Below, one piece after another: positions 35,742 to 44,045 of a DNA stretch of 64,000 nt (position 1 is its first letter; each line of letters begins with the position of its first letter). The notes below the pieces were generated by a model, which saw nothing but the letters and a program-made list of their open reading frames with translations, did no database searches and had not been told where the DNA came from. The position numbers were made by a program, and so were the translations under genes. Source of the DNA: Fibrobacter sp. UWB11 (lineage in GTDB: Bacteria; Fibrobacterota; Fibrobacteria; Fibrobacterales; Fibrobacteraceae); contig NZ_FSRT01000003.1 of the NCBI RefSeq assembly GCF_900143015.1, forward strand, positions 186,001 to 250,000, written 5' to 3'.

Positions 35742-36607
35742 GCAATCGTCTCACAGCAAAGTTTAGCAGCAGCCTCATCCGGCAAACATTCCAAATGCCA
35801 AACAGGAACATGCGAAGCAAGCGAATTTTCTGTACGATGCAGGCCATCAGCAATAGCCCTGTCCCAGCGCTTTCCAGAAATACTAGGCAACAGCGCCGCA
35901 TATGCCGACACGCCACGTAAACGTTCAATCTTATTATGCGGAGCCTGTTCCAACAAAACGAAGCCGCCTAACGGAGCATCCATATTTTTGTAGCATGGAG
36001 TTTTACCACTCCAAGGACTTCCATAAACTTTGGCGCACAAGCCATCTTCGAAAAAGCGAACGACAGGATTATCGTCATTCAACAATTCCGTACCGGCGAT
36101 ATGGCGCAGCCACAATCTTGCATGGGTACTTTTCCCCGTTCCGCTTTTTCCAAGGAACAGATATCCACAATTTTGATAAGTTACCACAGCGGCATGGAAC
36201 AAAGTCGTTCCAAGATTTGCTGTAGCCAAAGCATACAAGACCATCAATGCGTTGTCAATAGAAAACTTATGGGTTTTTGATTTTTCTTCGGGCAGATAAA
36301 GTTTTGCCGACTTGTAGTCTTTTGAGCAAACCAACATTCCCGTTGAAACGCTCCTTAATACAAACTCAAAAGTCGGCAGATTTTCAGCGGTATGACCACA
36401 GATAATATCTTGGCCTTCCTCGCTCTGGCGCATTTCTTCCACATACTCAACGTAAGCACCCTGTACAATAGAAAGTGAGAAAACAGCATCACAAGCGTCA
36501 TCATCATTTACAACGAAAGGTTCATAATTTTGCATCAACGAAAACATATCTTCGTCAGCATCAACAGAAAACTGATGTTCAGCAACCTTGTAATACCTTT
36601 TAGCCAT
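35738..36607 (-). CDS. HPr kinase-like P-loop protein
   Basis: A 289-residue protein with the HprK/P C-terminal fold: FLGKSGTGKST (residues 152-161) and LNDDNPVVRF as the Walker-B-like/second-Asp segment. Such HprK-like kinases accompany PqqD and ABC genes in lasso-peptide and other RiPP loci, where some phosphorylate the peptide. There is no HPr gene beside it. First gene of the export unit. Confidence 0.8.
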   Translation of the reverse strand: MAKRYYKVAEHQFSVDADEDMFSLMQNYEPFVVNDDDACDAVFSLSIVQGAYVEYVEEMRQSEEGQDIICGHTAENLPTFEFVLRSVSTGMLVCSKDYKSAKLYLPEEKSKTHKFSIDNALMVLYALATANLGTTLFHAAVVTYQNCGYLFLGKSGTGKSTHARLWLRHIAGTELLNDDNPVVRFFEDGLCAKVYGSPWSGKTPCYKNMDAPLGGFVLLEQAPHNKIERLRGVSAYAALLPSISGKRWDRAIADGLHRTENSLASHVPVWHLECLPDEAAAKLCCETIA

Positions 36608-36687
36608 AAATTCCCTTTACAGAACACATTTCAAGTATTTATTTCCAATAATAGAAAAAAAGACTAAAATTCAGACTCTATATAAAA

Positions 36688-36712
36688 AAAGCCGCGAGAC
36701 ATTCCCGCGACT
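36688..36712 (-). terminator. Terminator of glnA
   Basis: Minus strand: GTCGCGGG-AATGT-CTCGCGGC, then seven T. It lies beyond the tandem repeats that follow glnA. The stretch 36608-36687 is AT-rich; a promoter for the HprK-like operon must lie here but is not distinct. Confidence 0.8.
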
Positions 36713-36766
36713 TTTCAAATTGCACACAAGTCATCAGCCAACGACTAGTAGATGAATGGGCATATA

Positions 36767-36905
36767 GGCTTCCCACCTTCGACGGGAAGCCATGCTTTTC
36801 ATTAGTAAATGAATGCGCATTGAGGCCTCCCACCTTCGACGGGAGGCCATGCTTTTCATTAGTAAACGAATGCGCATTGAGGCCTCCCACCTTCGACGGG
36901 AGGCC
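36767..36905. repeat. Three tandem hairpin units of 57 bp behind glnA
   Basis: Hairpins GGCTTCCCACC...GGGAAGCC (36767-36791) and GGCCTCCCACC...GGGAGGCC (36824-36848, 36881-36905) are spaced exactly 57 bases. Each unit also carries TTTACTAATGAAAAGCAT (minus strand), which repeats the end of glnA (codons for FIY plus stop). So the array seems to have grown by duplication from the glnA 3' end. On the minus strand a frame of 19-residue repeats is open (36678-36890); I do not call it a gene. Confidence 0.85.
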
Positions 36906-36915
36906 ATGCTTTTCA

Positions 36916-39033
36916 TTAGTAAATGAAAAGCATCTCTCTATACTTCGGCAGGGGCCAGAGTTCGTCGGGAACGATTTTTTCTAAGCCATCTACTTCCTTG
37001 CGGAGAGCGGCAATCGCATCGACAATGCCTTCATGGAGTCCACCAAGAGACTTTTCCATCACATCAATGGCAGCCGTCAAACGAGTCAAGCCTTCGCCGA
37101 GCGATTTGGCGTAACCGTCAAGACCCGGGAATCCTTGGTTCAAAGCCATTTCGTTTGTCTTGAGCGCATTGGAATATGCTTCCACGACCTTCGGCAAAAT
37201 AATATTCTTTGCCATATCGCGAGCAATTTCACCTTCGATATGAATACGCTTGTGGAAGTCTTCGCAATTCACTTCGTAACGGGAAATCATTTCGGCACGG
37301 TTCATTACGCCATACTTTTCGAAGAGAGCAATATTTTCTTCCTTCGTCAAAGCCTTGAGCGCTTCCATCGAAGTGCGGATGTTCGGGAGGCCGCGTTTTT
37401 CGGCTTCCTTCACCCAATCTTCGGTATAGCCATTTCCGTTGTACAAAATGCGCTTGTGTTCCTTCACGATCTTTTGCAAAATTTTCTGCAAGCCCGTGTG
37501 GAAGTTCTTGTCATCAAGCTTTTCAAGCTGATCCGAAATCAAGTCGAAAGCTTCAGCGACGATTGTATTCAGAACAACATTCGGTTCAGAGCAGCTCTGG
37601 CTAGAACCTGGTGCACGGAATTCGAACTTGTTGCCCGTAAATGCAAACGGAGAAGTTCTGTTACGGTCCGTAGCATCGCGCGGGAGCGGCGGAAGCGTAT
37701 CGGAACCAAGTTTCATGGCGCCAGCTTGCTTGCTGGACTTCGGTACACCTTGTTCGAGCTGTTCAATCACGTCGGTGAGCTGATCGCCGAGGTAAATGGA
37801 GATGATTGCCGGAGGAGCTTCGTGAGCGCCGAGGCGGTGATCATTGCCAGCACCTGCGCAAGTCATGCGGAGCAAATCTGCATGCGTATCGACGGCATAC
37901 ATGATGGCGCAAATGGCTGTGAGGAACACGGCATTTTGGTGCGGGTCCTTGCCCGGATTGAGCAAATTGCCCTTGCCGTAAGAAAGGCTCCAGTTGTTGT
38001 GCTTACCAGAACCGTTCACGCCAGCAAACGGCTTTTCGTGCAACAAGCAAACGAGACCGTAGCGGTCAGCCACATTGCGGAGCGTTTCCATCACGAGCAT
38101 GTTATGGTCGCAAGCAAGGTTCACTTCTTCAAAAAGCGGAGCAAGTTCGAACTGAGCCGGAGCCACTTCGTTGTGGCGAGTCTTTGCCGGGATGCCAAGC
38201 TTCCACAGTTCCTTTTCCACATCGTTCATAAAGTTCAAGATGCGGCTCGGGATGCTGCCAAAGTAATGGTCATTCATTTGTTGGTGCTTTGCAGGAGTAG
38301 CACCGAAAATCGTGCGGCCGGCTTGGTACAAGTCCGGGCGTTGCAGATAAAATCTCTTGTCGATGAGGAAGTATTCCTGTTCGGCGCCGAGCGTGACGGT
38401 CGTCTTCTTGGGACCAGCCTTGAAGCAAGTCATGAGGCGGCGAGTCGACTTGGAAAGAGCCTGCAAACTGCGGAGGAGCGGAGTCTTCTTGTCGAGAGCT
38501 TCACCCGTATAGCTGCAGAAAGCGGTCGGGATGCAAAGCGTAGCACCATTGCCGTGACGCTTGATGAACGCCGGAGAAGTCGGATCCCAAGCCGTATAGC
38601 CGCGAGCTTCGAACGTAGAACGGAGGCCGCCACTCGGGAAGCTAGAAGCATCCGGTTCACCGACAATCAAGTTTTTGCCGCTAAAGGCCATAATTGCCTT
38701 GCAACCAGACGGTTCAAGGAAGCTGTCATGCTTTTCTGCAGTCGAGCCAGTCAAAGGCTGGAACCAATGCGTAAAGTGCGTTGCACCGCGATCCATTGCC
38801 CAGCGCTTCATTGCATGAGCGACATCGCCAGCGATGCTCGGATCAAGAGCGACACCTTCGTCAATCGTTGCGAGAAGCTTTTCGCAAATGTCCTTCGGGA
38901 GGTAGGTGCGCATGGCATCGGCATTGAAAACGTCTTCGCCATAAAAATCGACATTCGCAGGAGCGGCAGGCATCACAGCACTCACCGGAGCAGTTGCGAT
39001 ATCGTAGATGGCCTTATTACGACTATTGTTCAT
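36916..39033 (-). CDS. glnA: Glutamine synthetase type III
   Basis: A 705-residue GSIII (GlnN type, about 700 residues, against about 470 for GSI), converting glutamate and ammonia to glutamine. Seen are FTHWFQPLTGSTAEKHDSF in parts, LGAEQEYFLID, NDHYFGSI, AGAGNDHRLGAHEAPPAI in parts, and HNEVAPAQFELAP. GSIII is the main form in Bacteroides and Fibrobacter types. AAGGGA precedes the start. It is divergent from a sigma-54 activator, with two TTACA-N4-TGTAA repeats between. Confidence 0.95.
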   Translation of the reverse strand: MNNSRNKAIYDIATAPVSAVMPAAPANVDFYGEDVFNADAMRTYLPKDICEKLLATIDEGVALDPSIAGDVAHAMKRWAMDRGATHFTHWFQPLTGSTAEKHDSFLEPSGCKAIMAFSGKNLIVGEPDASSFPSGGLRSTFEARGYTAWDPTSPAFIKRHGNGATLCIPTAFCSYTGEALDKKTPLLRSLQALSKSTRRLMTCFKAGPKKTTVTLGAEQEYFLIDKRFYLQRPDLYQAGRTIFGATPAKHQQMNDHYFGSIPSRILNFMNDVEKELWKLGIPAKTRHNEVAPAQFELAPLFEEVNLACDHNMLVMETLRNVADRYGLVCLLHEKPFAGVNGSGKHNNWSLSYGKGNLLNPGKDPHQNAVFLTAICAIMYAVDTHADLLRMTCAGAGNDHRLGAHEAPPAIISIYLGDQLTDVIEQLEQGVPKSSKQAGAMKLGSDTLPPLPRDATDRNRTSPFAFTGNKFEFRAPGSSQSCSEPNVVLNTIVAEAFDLISDQLEKLDDKNFHTGLQKILQKIVKEHKRILYNGNGYTEDWVKEAEKRGLPNIRTSMEALKALTKEENIALFEKYGVMNRAEMISRYEVNCEDFHKRIHIEGEIARDMAKNIILPKVVEAYSNALKTNEMALNQGFPGLDGYAKSLGEGLTRLTAAIDVMEKSLGGLHEGIVDAIAALRKEVDGLEKIVPDELWPLPKYREMLFIY

Positions 39034-39059
39034 TTTTTTCCCTTAATGTCTTCCCCGTC

Positions 39060-39120
39060 TTGTCATCCCGGACCTGAGCCTGCCCCGGATATTTTCCGGG
39101 GTTCCGGGATCGCCATTTCA
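39060..39120. repeat. Dispersed palindromic repeat
   Basis: TGTCATCCCGGACCTGAGCC, then a nested CCCCGGATATTTTCCGGGG palindrome, then TTCCGGGATCGCCA. Same family as 6659 and 2685. Confidence 0.65.
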
Positions 39121-39204
39121 GAGATTTTTAATTAACAGACTATAAGTTAGCAATGCTTTTACCCCTTTGCACTGTACAAAATCGCCTAATTTCCGCCCTT
39201 TTCA

Positions 39205-39247
39205 TTACATTTTTGTAAAATTTATTCAGTTTATTACATTTTTGTAA
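39205..39247. promoter_or_regulatory. Twin TTACA-N4-TGTAA sites between glnA and the sigma-54 activator
   Basis: TTACATTTTTGTAA occurs at 39205-39218 and 39234-39247, 29 bases apart. A 5-4-5 inverted repeat of this kind fits CRP/FNR-family regulators. Being in a divergent promoter region, they may set both genes according to nitrogen or carbon status. No clear sigma-54 -24/-12 pair was found. Confidence 0.6.
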
Positions 39248-39296
39248 AACAAATAGCAAAATATTTGCTATATTAAACTCGTTCATCTCTCCTAGA

Positions 39297-39328
39297 GCTG
39301 CGTCGGGTTACCGCAGGCCCGGCGCAGC
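39297..39328 (+). promoter_or_regulatory. Leader hairpin of the sigma-54 activator
   Basis: GCTGCG-TC-GGG pairs with CCC-GG-CGCAGC around a 10-base loop, 21 bases before the start codon. No U-tract. It could be a structured 5' UTR. Confidence 0.4.
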
Positions 39329-39349
39329 AACAGGGAATTCGGAATAAAC

Positions 39350-40489
39350 ATGGATATACAATCCCTTGAAAACACGACTTTCGCGGCCATTGTCGAGAAA
39401 ATCCAAAAGGTTCGCAAGCGTGACGAGCTTCTTAAAAGCATTCAAGGAATTTTAAAGCACAACTTCGAATCCATCGAAAACGAACACCTCATCGAATGCC
39501 AAAAAATCCGTAACATCATCGAAGGCATTCCAGGCGAACTCATCGGTAACACGCGCGAAATGCGCGAAGTGAGCAAGCTCGTACGACAAATCGCCCCCAC
39601 AAGCGCAACAGTCCTCATCCGCGGAAAAGCAGGCACCGGCAAAGAATACGTAGCAAGGAGCATTCACGAATTTTCAGACCGCAAAGAAAGCCCGTTCATC
39701 GCGCTCAACTGCGACGCCCTCACCGAAGGCGCAAACTCTTTTGAAAGCGAACTTTTCGGATTTGAACGTGGAGCATTCACAGGCGCCACCAACCGTCACA
39801 TCGGCAAGGCCGAACAGGCAAACGGCGGCACACTATTCCTTGATGAAGTTGCCGACTTGCCACTCCCTGCGCAAATCAAGCTTTTACAGTTTATTCAAGA
39901 ACAACGTTTTAAGCGCCTCGGCAGCAACATCGAGCAGCGCTGTAACGTGCGCCTTATCGCAAGCACTGGCAAAAATCTTGAAGCCATGATGCAGCAAGGG
40001 GCGTTCCGCGAAGATCTTTATTACCGTCTGAACATTTTCCAGATTTCGCTCCCCGAACTGGTCCAGCGCAAGACGGACATTTTGCTTTTAGCCGACCATT
40101 TCATCGAAAAAATGAATTACAAATACGGCAAGAAAATTTTGCGTTTAAGCTCGCCTGCCATCGATATGCTCATGAGCTACCACTGGCCAGGAAACGTGCG
40201 CGAACTCGAAAACTGCATTGAACACGCATGCCTCGCCACCACTGACGTTTGCATCAACGCTTACGATTTGCCACCCACGCTACAAACCGACGTCACGTCA
40301 GGCACATCCGTACTCCCCGAAGGCAACAGCCCGCTCGCCACGCTGATGGACAGCTACGAGCGAGAAATCTTGAGCGAAGCGCTCCGCCGTCATGACGGCA
40401 ACATGAGCGCCGCCGGGCGCGACCTTTCTGTAAGCCCGCGCATGATGCTATACAAAATAAGGCGGCTAGGAATAGCCGCCTCGAACTAA
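39350..40489 (+). CDS. Sigma-54-dependent transcriptional activator
   Basis: A 379-residue bacterial enhancer-binding protein. A short helical N-terminus (1-60) is followed by the AAA+ domain: Walker A GKAGTGKE, the sigma-54 contact loop GAFTGA, Walker B GGTLFLDEVADL, and R-finger region FREDLYYRLN. The Fis-type HTH is at the end (SAAGRDLSVSPRMMLYKIRRLGI in parts). It lacks a GAF or receiver domain of usual size, so control may be by level or partner protein. Position opposite glnA suggests a nitrogen regulon. Confidence 0.9.
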   Translation: MDIQSLENTTFAAIVEKIQKVRKRDELLKSIQGILKHNFESIENEHLIECQKIRNIIEGIPGELIGNTREMREVSKLVRQIAPTSATVLIRGKAGTGKEYVARSIHEFSDRKESPFIALNCDALTEGANSFESELFGFERGAFTGATNRHIGKAEQANGGTLFLDEVADLPLPAQIKLLQFIQEQRFKRLGSNIEQRCNVRLIASTGKNLEAMMQQGAFREDLYYRLNIFQISLPELVQRKTDILLLADHFIEKMNYKYGKKILRLSSPAIDMLMSYHWPGNVRELENCIEHACLATTDVCINAYDLPPTLQTDVTSGTSVLPEGNSPLATLMDSYEREILSEALRRHDGNMSAAGRDLSVSPRMMLYKIRRLGIAASN

Positions 40490-40497
40490 GTAAATTG

Positions 40498-40525
40498 TCA
40501 CCCCGACCATTGCGCCGGGGCATCA
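40498..40525. repeat. Dispersed palindromic repeat
   Basis: TGTCACCCCGACCATTGCGC followed by CGGGGCATC. Same family as 3817 and 53730. Confidence 0.5.
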
Positions 40526-40530
40526 ATCAA

Positions 40531-41607
40531 TTATCTCACAAGAGCGATGCCGTAAACCGGGAGCATGTCCTTCGGGGCATCAATCTTCTTGAGCTTGCCT
40601 TCATCGTAAGAATAAAGGCCGCCCTTAGAGCCACGGTCACCAATGTAAAGGATGCCGTCAACATCGTCAAAGACGAGAGAACCTTCGACGTCGCTCACAT
40701 CAGAAACAGTCTTCACGGACTTTTCAGAGAGATCAACCTTTGCAAGAGGAACATCGCCATAGCCCTTATAAATAGCGGCATAGCCAACACCGTCCGGGTC
40801 TACAGCAAATGCATAGACACCACCACCGAGTTTCTTACCGTCAACAACCATCGACGAATTCTTCTTAGAGAAGTCAACAACTTCGATACCGCGCTTGTCG
40901 TCAGCATCTGTGCCATAGGCTTCATTGTATTCACCCTGAGAAGCAACGTAAAGCTTACCCTTGGCAAAGCCCATTGCCATCGGGTTTTTCTTAGCAAGCT
41001 TAATCGTGTCGAGGAGATCGCCATTGCTAAGCTTGTACAAAGCAAGGAGACCCGGAGCCGGATAAGCGTAATTTTCAGAACGCTGGAAGAGAGCAAACAA
41101 AGTATCGCCGCTCACTTCAAAATCAACGAGGTTCGGAGTAGAGGCCTTACCCTGATTGAACTTTTTCGTTTCAACAGTCTTCGTGATCTTGCCATCCTTA
41201 ACAGCAACCTTCACAAACTTGGCAGCGCCTTCCAAAGCCACCCAGACTTCATCCTTGTTGGCTTTCACAACGTCACTCGGATTGGCGCCATCATCCAATT
41301 CAACCTGCCACTTGACCTTGTTTTCCGAAGCATCAACAAGAGCAAGGTTATCAGCACCATATCTTTCGAGCACGAAAAGATTGCCATCAATACCGATAAT
41401 CTTGGAATCCTGATTGAATTGTACAGACTTATCAGAAACACCGTCTTCGTTAACCCAGCGAAGTTCGCCTGTCTTGTAGTCAGAGCCGAACACGTAAACC
41501 GAAGCCGGCTTCAGCGGATCATCATCAGCAGAAGTGGAGTTATCCGAGCAAGCCGTCATATAGAGGGCAAGGGACGATGCCGTAGCAAGCATGAGGAATT
41601 TTTTCAT
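40531..41607 (-). CDS. Propeller-like surface lipoprotein, BtuG-like candidate
   Basis: 358 residues; signal peptide with lipobox YMTAC, then SDNSTSADDD linker. The rest repeats a blade-like pattern (VYVFGSDY...ELRWV, NLFVLERYG, GKLYVASQGE, GILYIGDRGSKGGLYSYD), consistent with a YncE/quinoprotein-type beta-propeller. It lies 71 bases behind a TonB receptor under a cobalamin riboswitch. Bacteroides BtuG, a beta-propeller lipoprotein, sits on BtuB and captures cobalamin; this could be the counterpart. That role is inferred from position and fold pattern. Confidence 0.7.
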   Translation of the reverse strand: MKKFLMLATASSLALYMTACSDNSTSADDDPLKPASVYVFGSDYKTGELRWVNEDGVSDKSVQFNQDSKIIGIDGNLFVLERYGADNLALVDASENKVKWQVELDDGANPSDVVKANKDEVWVALEGAAKFVKVAVKDGKITKTVETKKFNQGKASTPNLVDFEVSGDTLFALFQRSENYAYPAPGLLALYKLSNGDLLDTIKLAKKNPMAMGFAKGKLYVASQGEYNEAYGTDADDKRGIEVVDFSKKNSSMVVDGKKLGGGVYAFAVDPDGVGYAAIYKGYGDVPLAKVDLSEKSVKTVSDVSDVEGSLVFDDVDGILYIGDRGSKGGLYSYDEGKLKKIDAPKDMLPVYGIALVR

Positions 41608-41678
41608 AGTGGTTCCTTTTTATGTTTTTCGCAGACGATATGAATTACAGATTTTGCAAGTCACATTCTGCGCGGGGT

Positions 41679-43688
41679 TTAAAACCCCTGTGTTAATGTT
41701 AATTTGTACTCTCTCCCCGGAGTTGGGTATGATATATACGGGTTTCTATACGTTTCATTCGTCAAGTTCCGGAGAGCAAAAACAAGTCGTGTTTTTTCAA
41801 AAGGTGCATAGCCAAGCGAGACATGATGCAAATCCACAGCAGGTTGCTTGATGCGATTTGCACGGTCATCAAAAATTTCAGTGCGATATTCCGAAGTCCA
41901 TGTCAAATCAAGATGATACGGCAAGTCAAATCGGGCCTCGGCATAATACGAACGCGCGGGTTCATTTGGAATTTGTTTACCATAGTAATACTTCTCATCG
42001 CTTCGATCTTCAGCATCCTGGAATGTTGCACGCAAAATCACAGAAAGCCATTTTTTCGGTTTGCTTTCAAGTTCTGCTTCAAGCCCACGCACATGAGATT
42101 CACCTATATTGACCGGTTTCGAAAATCCTCCACTCACCAGCCAATAAATTCCATTATCCACATGTGTTTCGAAATATGTTGCTCGAATGGCAGTATTGCT
42201 TTTCGGAATCATGTAATAGCCACCAATTTCAAAACGCAGCGCCGATTCATCTTTCAAATCCGGATTCGAGAGCATTCCCGGATAGACACCGTAAACTTCC
42301 ATCAGTTGCGGCATGCGAGCAAAACGGCCAAAGCTCAAATTGCCTCCATACCGAGAATTCGGTGCGTCATAACGTACAAAGCCGCGGCTTGTCCAAGAAA
42401 CGTTTCGCACATTTTCCGTTTTCAGCGACTTCGCTGTCGTCGGTTGCACAAACTTTCCACCATGCACCTCGTCCTTGACAATCGACGCAGACGCTTCACC
42501 ACCGATAGAAAGATTCTTAACAACATCATAGGACACATCGCCAGAGACATTTGTCGCAATACGCATCAAGTTCCATTTACTCGACGAGGTTCCACGTTTT
42601 TCATAATAGGCCGCGTCCATCGACAAACGCACATTGGCCTCAAGGCGTTCACCAGAATAATTCGCAACAACTTCTGGAACCAAAGTGTAACCTGCAGCGC
42701 CATATTCCTGCAAGCCTGGTAAATCATAACCCAAGTGATCTAACTGATAATACGAATGCGAAGTCGCCTTTTCATATTTTCCCGTCAGCGAAAGTTCCAG
42801 CCAAAGCCAACCGAGCAACTGCGGAAGTTCAGCACGATATGTTGTCTGTGCAAACTCGCCCTTATACCCAGCCACAGACGTCTGGTAATCATCGCGTCCA
42901 GGGTTACCACCTTCCGAGCGACTAAAATTCATATTCAATGTCGAGAACACACCATTTGCATGCAAAACGCGAGCCTTGAAAAGCCCCGAATATTCTGTAA
43001 ACTCCGCATTGCGACGCGTATCCGTAAAATCGTCATCGGGATTGTACGGCGTTCCATTTTGACTTTTAAATTCGTAATCGTTATCGCTATGGCGCACCGA
43101 CAAAGACGCGCTCACCGATGCGCTATCCGTCAAGCGCGAGAGCAACTGTGTCGAAGCTTCCCACGTATTATGGCTACCATAGCTTAAAAGCACACGACCC
43201 GATTTTTTTTCTTCCGGCTTGAGCACGGCTTCGGCAGGCTTCGAACCTTTCGTGATAAAGTTGATGGCACCGCCAATGCCGCGACCACCAAACTTTGCCG
43301 GCACACGATCCTTGTAGACTTCAATCTTTTCAATCTGGTTCAAATCAATCGAGCCAAAATCAACCGCACCGCCCGACGCATCGTTCAGCGGGATGCCATC
43401 CATGCAAACGACAATGTTCTTTGCCGAAACTCCGCGAATACTCACGGTCTGGAAACTCCCAACACCACCCTGTCGCGTATATTGCACGCCCGGCAAAGAC
43501 GCCAAGACTTCAGCGGCCGAAAGCGAACGACCTTCCCAAGCTTCGGGCAAGACTTCGGCATAGCTTGAAGATGCCTGTAAAGGCTTTACGTTTTCGGACG
43601 TTACTCCGTAAACAGACGATTCCCCTAAATCCTGAATAAACTCTTCGGAAAAACTAGAAACGCTCGCAAGCAGTACGGTCGCGCACAC
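41679..43688 (-). CDS. TonB-dependent outer-membrane receptor, cobalamin-type (BtuB-like)
   Basis: About 670 residues; open frame continues to 43769. Plug domain: LSAAEVLASLPGVQYTRQGG, VSIRGVSAKNIVVCMDGIPLND, IEKIEVYKDRVPAKFGGRGIGGAINFIT in parts. Barrel ends with LTLTQGF. The start is uncertain: the upstream part of the frame overlaps the riboswitch expression platform, including a hairpin at 43705-43720 with a short T-run, so I place the start at GTG 43688, just before the hydrophobic segment ATVLLASVSS. Under a cobalamin riboswitch, so cobalamin or corrinoid uptake is likely. Confidence 0.82.
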   Translation of the reverse strand: MCATVLLASVSSFSEEFIQDLGESSVYGVTSENVKPLQASSSYAEVLPEAWEGRSLSAAEVLASLPGVQYTRQGGVGSFQTVSIRGVSAKNIVVCMDGIPLNDASGGAVDFGSIDLNQIEKIEVYKDRVPAKFGGRGIGGAINFITKGSKPAEAVLKPEEKKSGRVLLSYGSHNTWEASTQLLSRLTDSASVSASLSVRHSDNDYEFKSQNGTPYNPDDDFTDTRRNAEFTEYSGLFKARVLHANGVFSTLNMNFSRSEGGNPGRDDYQTSVAGYKGEFAQTTYRAELPQLLGWLWLELSLTGKYEKATSHSYYQLDHLGYDLPGLQEYGAAGYTLVPEVVANYSGERLEANVRLSMDAAYYEKRGTSSSKWNLMRIATNVSGDVSYDVVKNLSIGGEASASIVKDEVHGGKFVQPTTAKSLKTENVRNVSWTSRGFVRYDAPNSRYGGNLSFGRFARMPQLMEVYGVYPGMLSNPDLKDESALRFEIGGYYMIPKSNTAIRATYFETHVDNGIYWLVSGGFSKPVNIGESHVRGLEAELESKPKKWLSVILRATFQDAEDRSDEKYYYGKQIPNEPARSYYAEARFDLPYHLDLTWTSEYRTEIFDDRANRIKQPAVDLHHVSLGYAPFEKTRLVFALRNLTNETYRNPYISYPTPGREYKLTLTQGF

Positions 43689-43784
43689 GCGAACGTCTAA
43701 AAGGCTGCGTCTGCACGCAGTCAAACACCCACGCAAACGCGTGGCTATGCAAAGCGATGTCTTTCGCACCGTTTAACAACCCGT

Positions 43785-43965
43785 GGCGCAAAGCGCCCGT
43801 TGTGCCTTACAGTTCTTCTGACTCGGGGATCGCTCTACTTCCAGCCCCTTCACACCCGCCTTGCGGCAAGCATTGGTTTATGCTGGTTTCGTCCTCCCTT
43901 ACAGCGGCGAGACCGTTCCCGGCTTTCACGGGATTCTCTTATATCGCATCGTTAGCGACACGATA
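43785..43965 (-). promoter_or_regulatory. Cobalamin riboswitch
   Basis: On the minus strand: GAATCCCGTGAAAGCCGGGA, then CGGTCTCGCCGCTGTAAGGG, the hallmark core of adenosylcobalamin riboswitches (GTGAAANNCGG, CCGCNACTGTAA). Downstream are AACCAGCATAAACCAATGC, GGCGGGTGTGAAGGGGCTGG and the B12-box-like GAGTCAGAAGAACTG. The platform has two hairpins, one (43705-43720) resembling a terminator. It controls the TonB receptor and lipoprotein. Confidence 0.88.
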
Positions 43966-44045
43966 CAGCGTTTTACCGCATAAGGCAATACCTATGAAAA
44001 ATATAGTAAACATACGGGGATTTCAACCCCTCCCGCCTATTTTTG

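Noticed and set aside
36678-36890. RiPP precursor with 19-residue repeats next to the PqqD/ABC cassette
   Set aside because: The frame exists because the DNA repeat is a multiple of three. It runs through strong hairpins and the glnA terminator, lacks an RBS, and a second frame is equally open.
36767-36905. CRISPR array
   Set aside because: The units are contiguous 57-bp tandem copies with no unique spacers and include part of glnA.
37033-39135. 700-codon ORF opposite glnA
   Set aside because: Shadow of a GC-patterned coding sequence on the other strand; no domain, and glnA is certain.
43689-43769. N-terminal extension of the TonB receptor to 43769
   Set aside because: This part overlaps the riboswitch expression platform, including a terminator-like hairpin, and encodes an Arg/Cys-rich stretch unlike a signal peptide.
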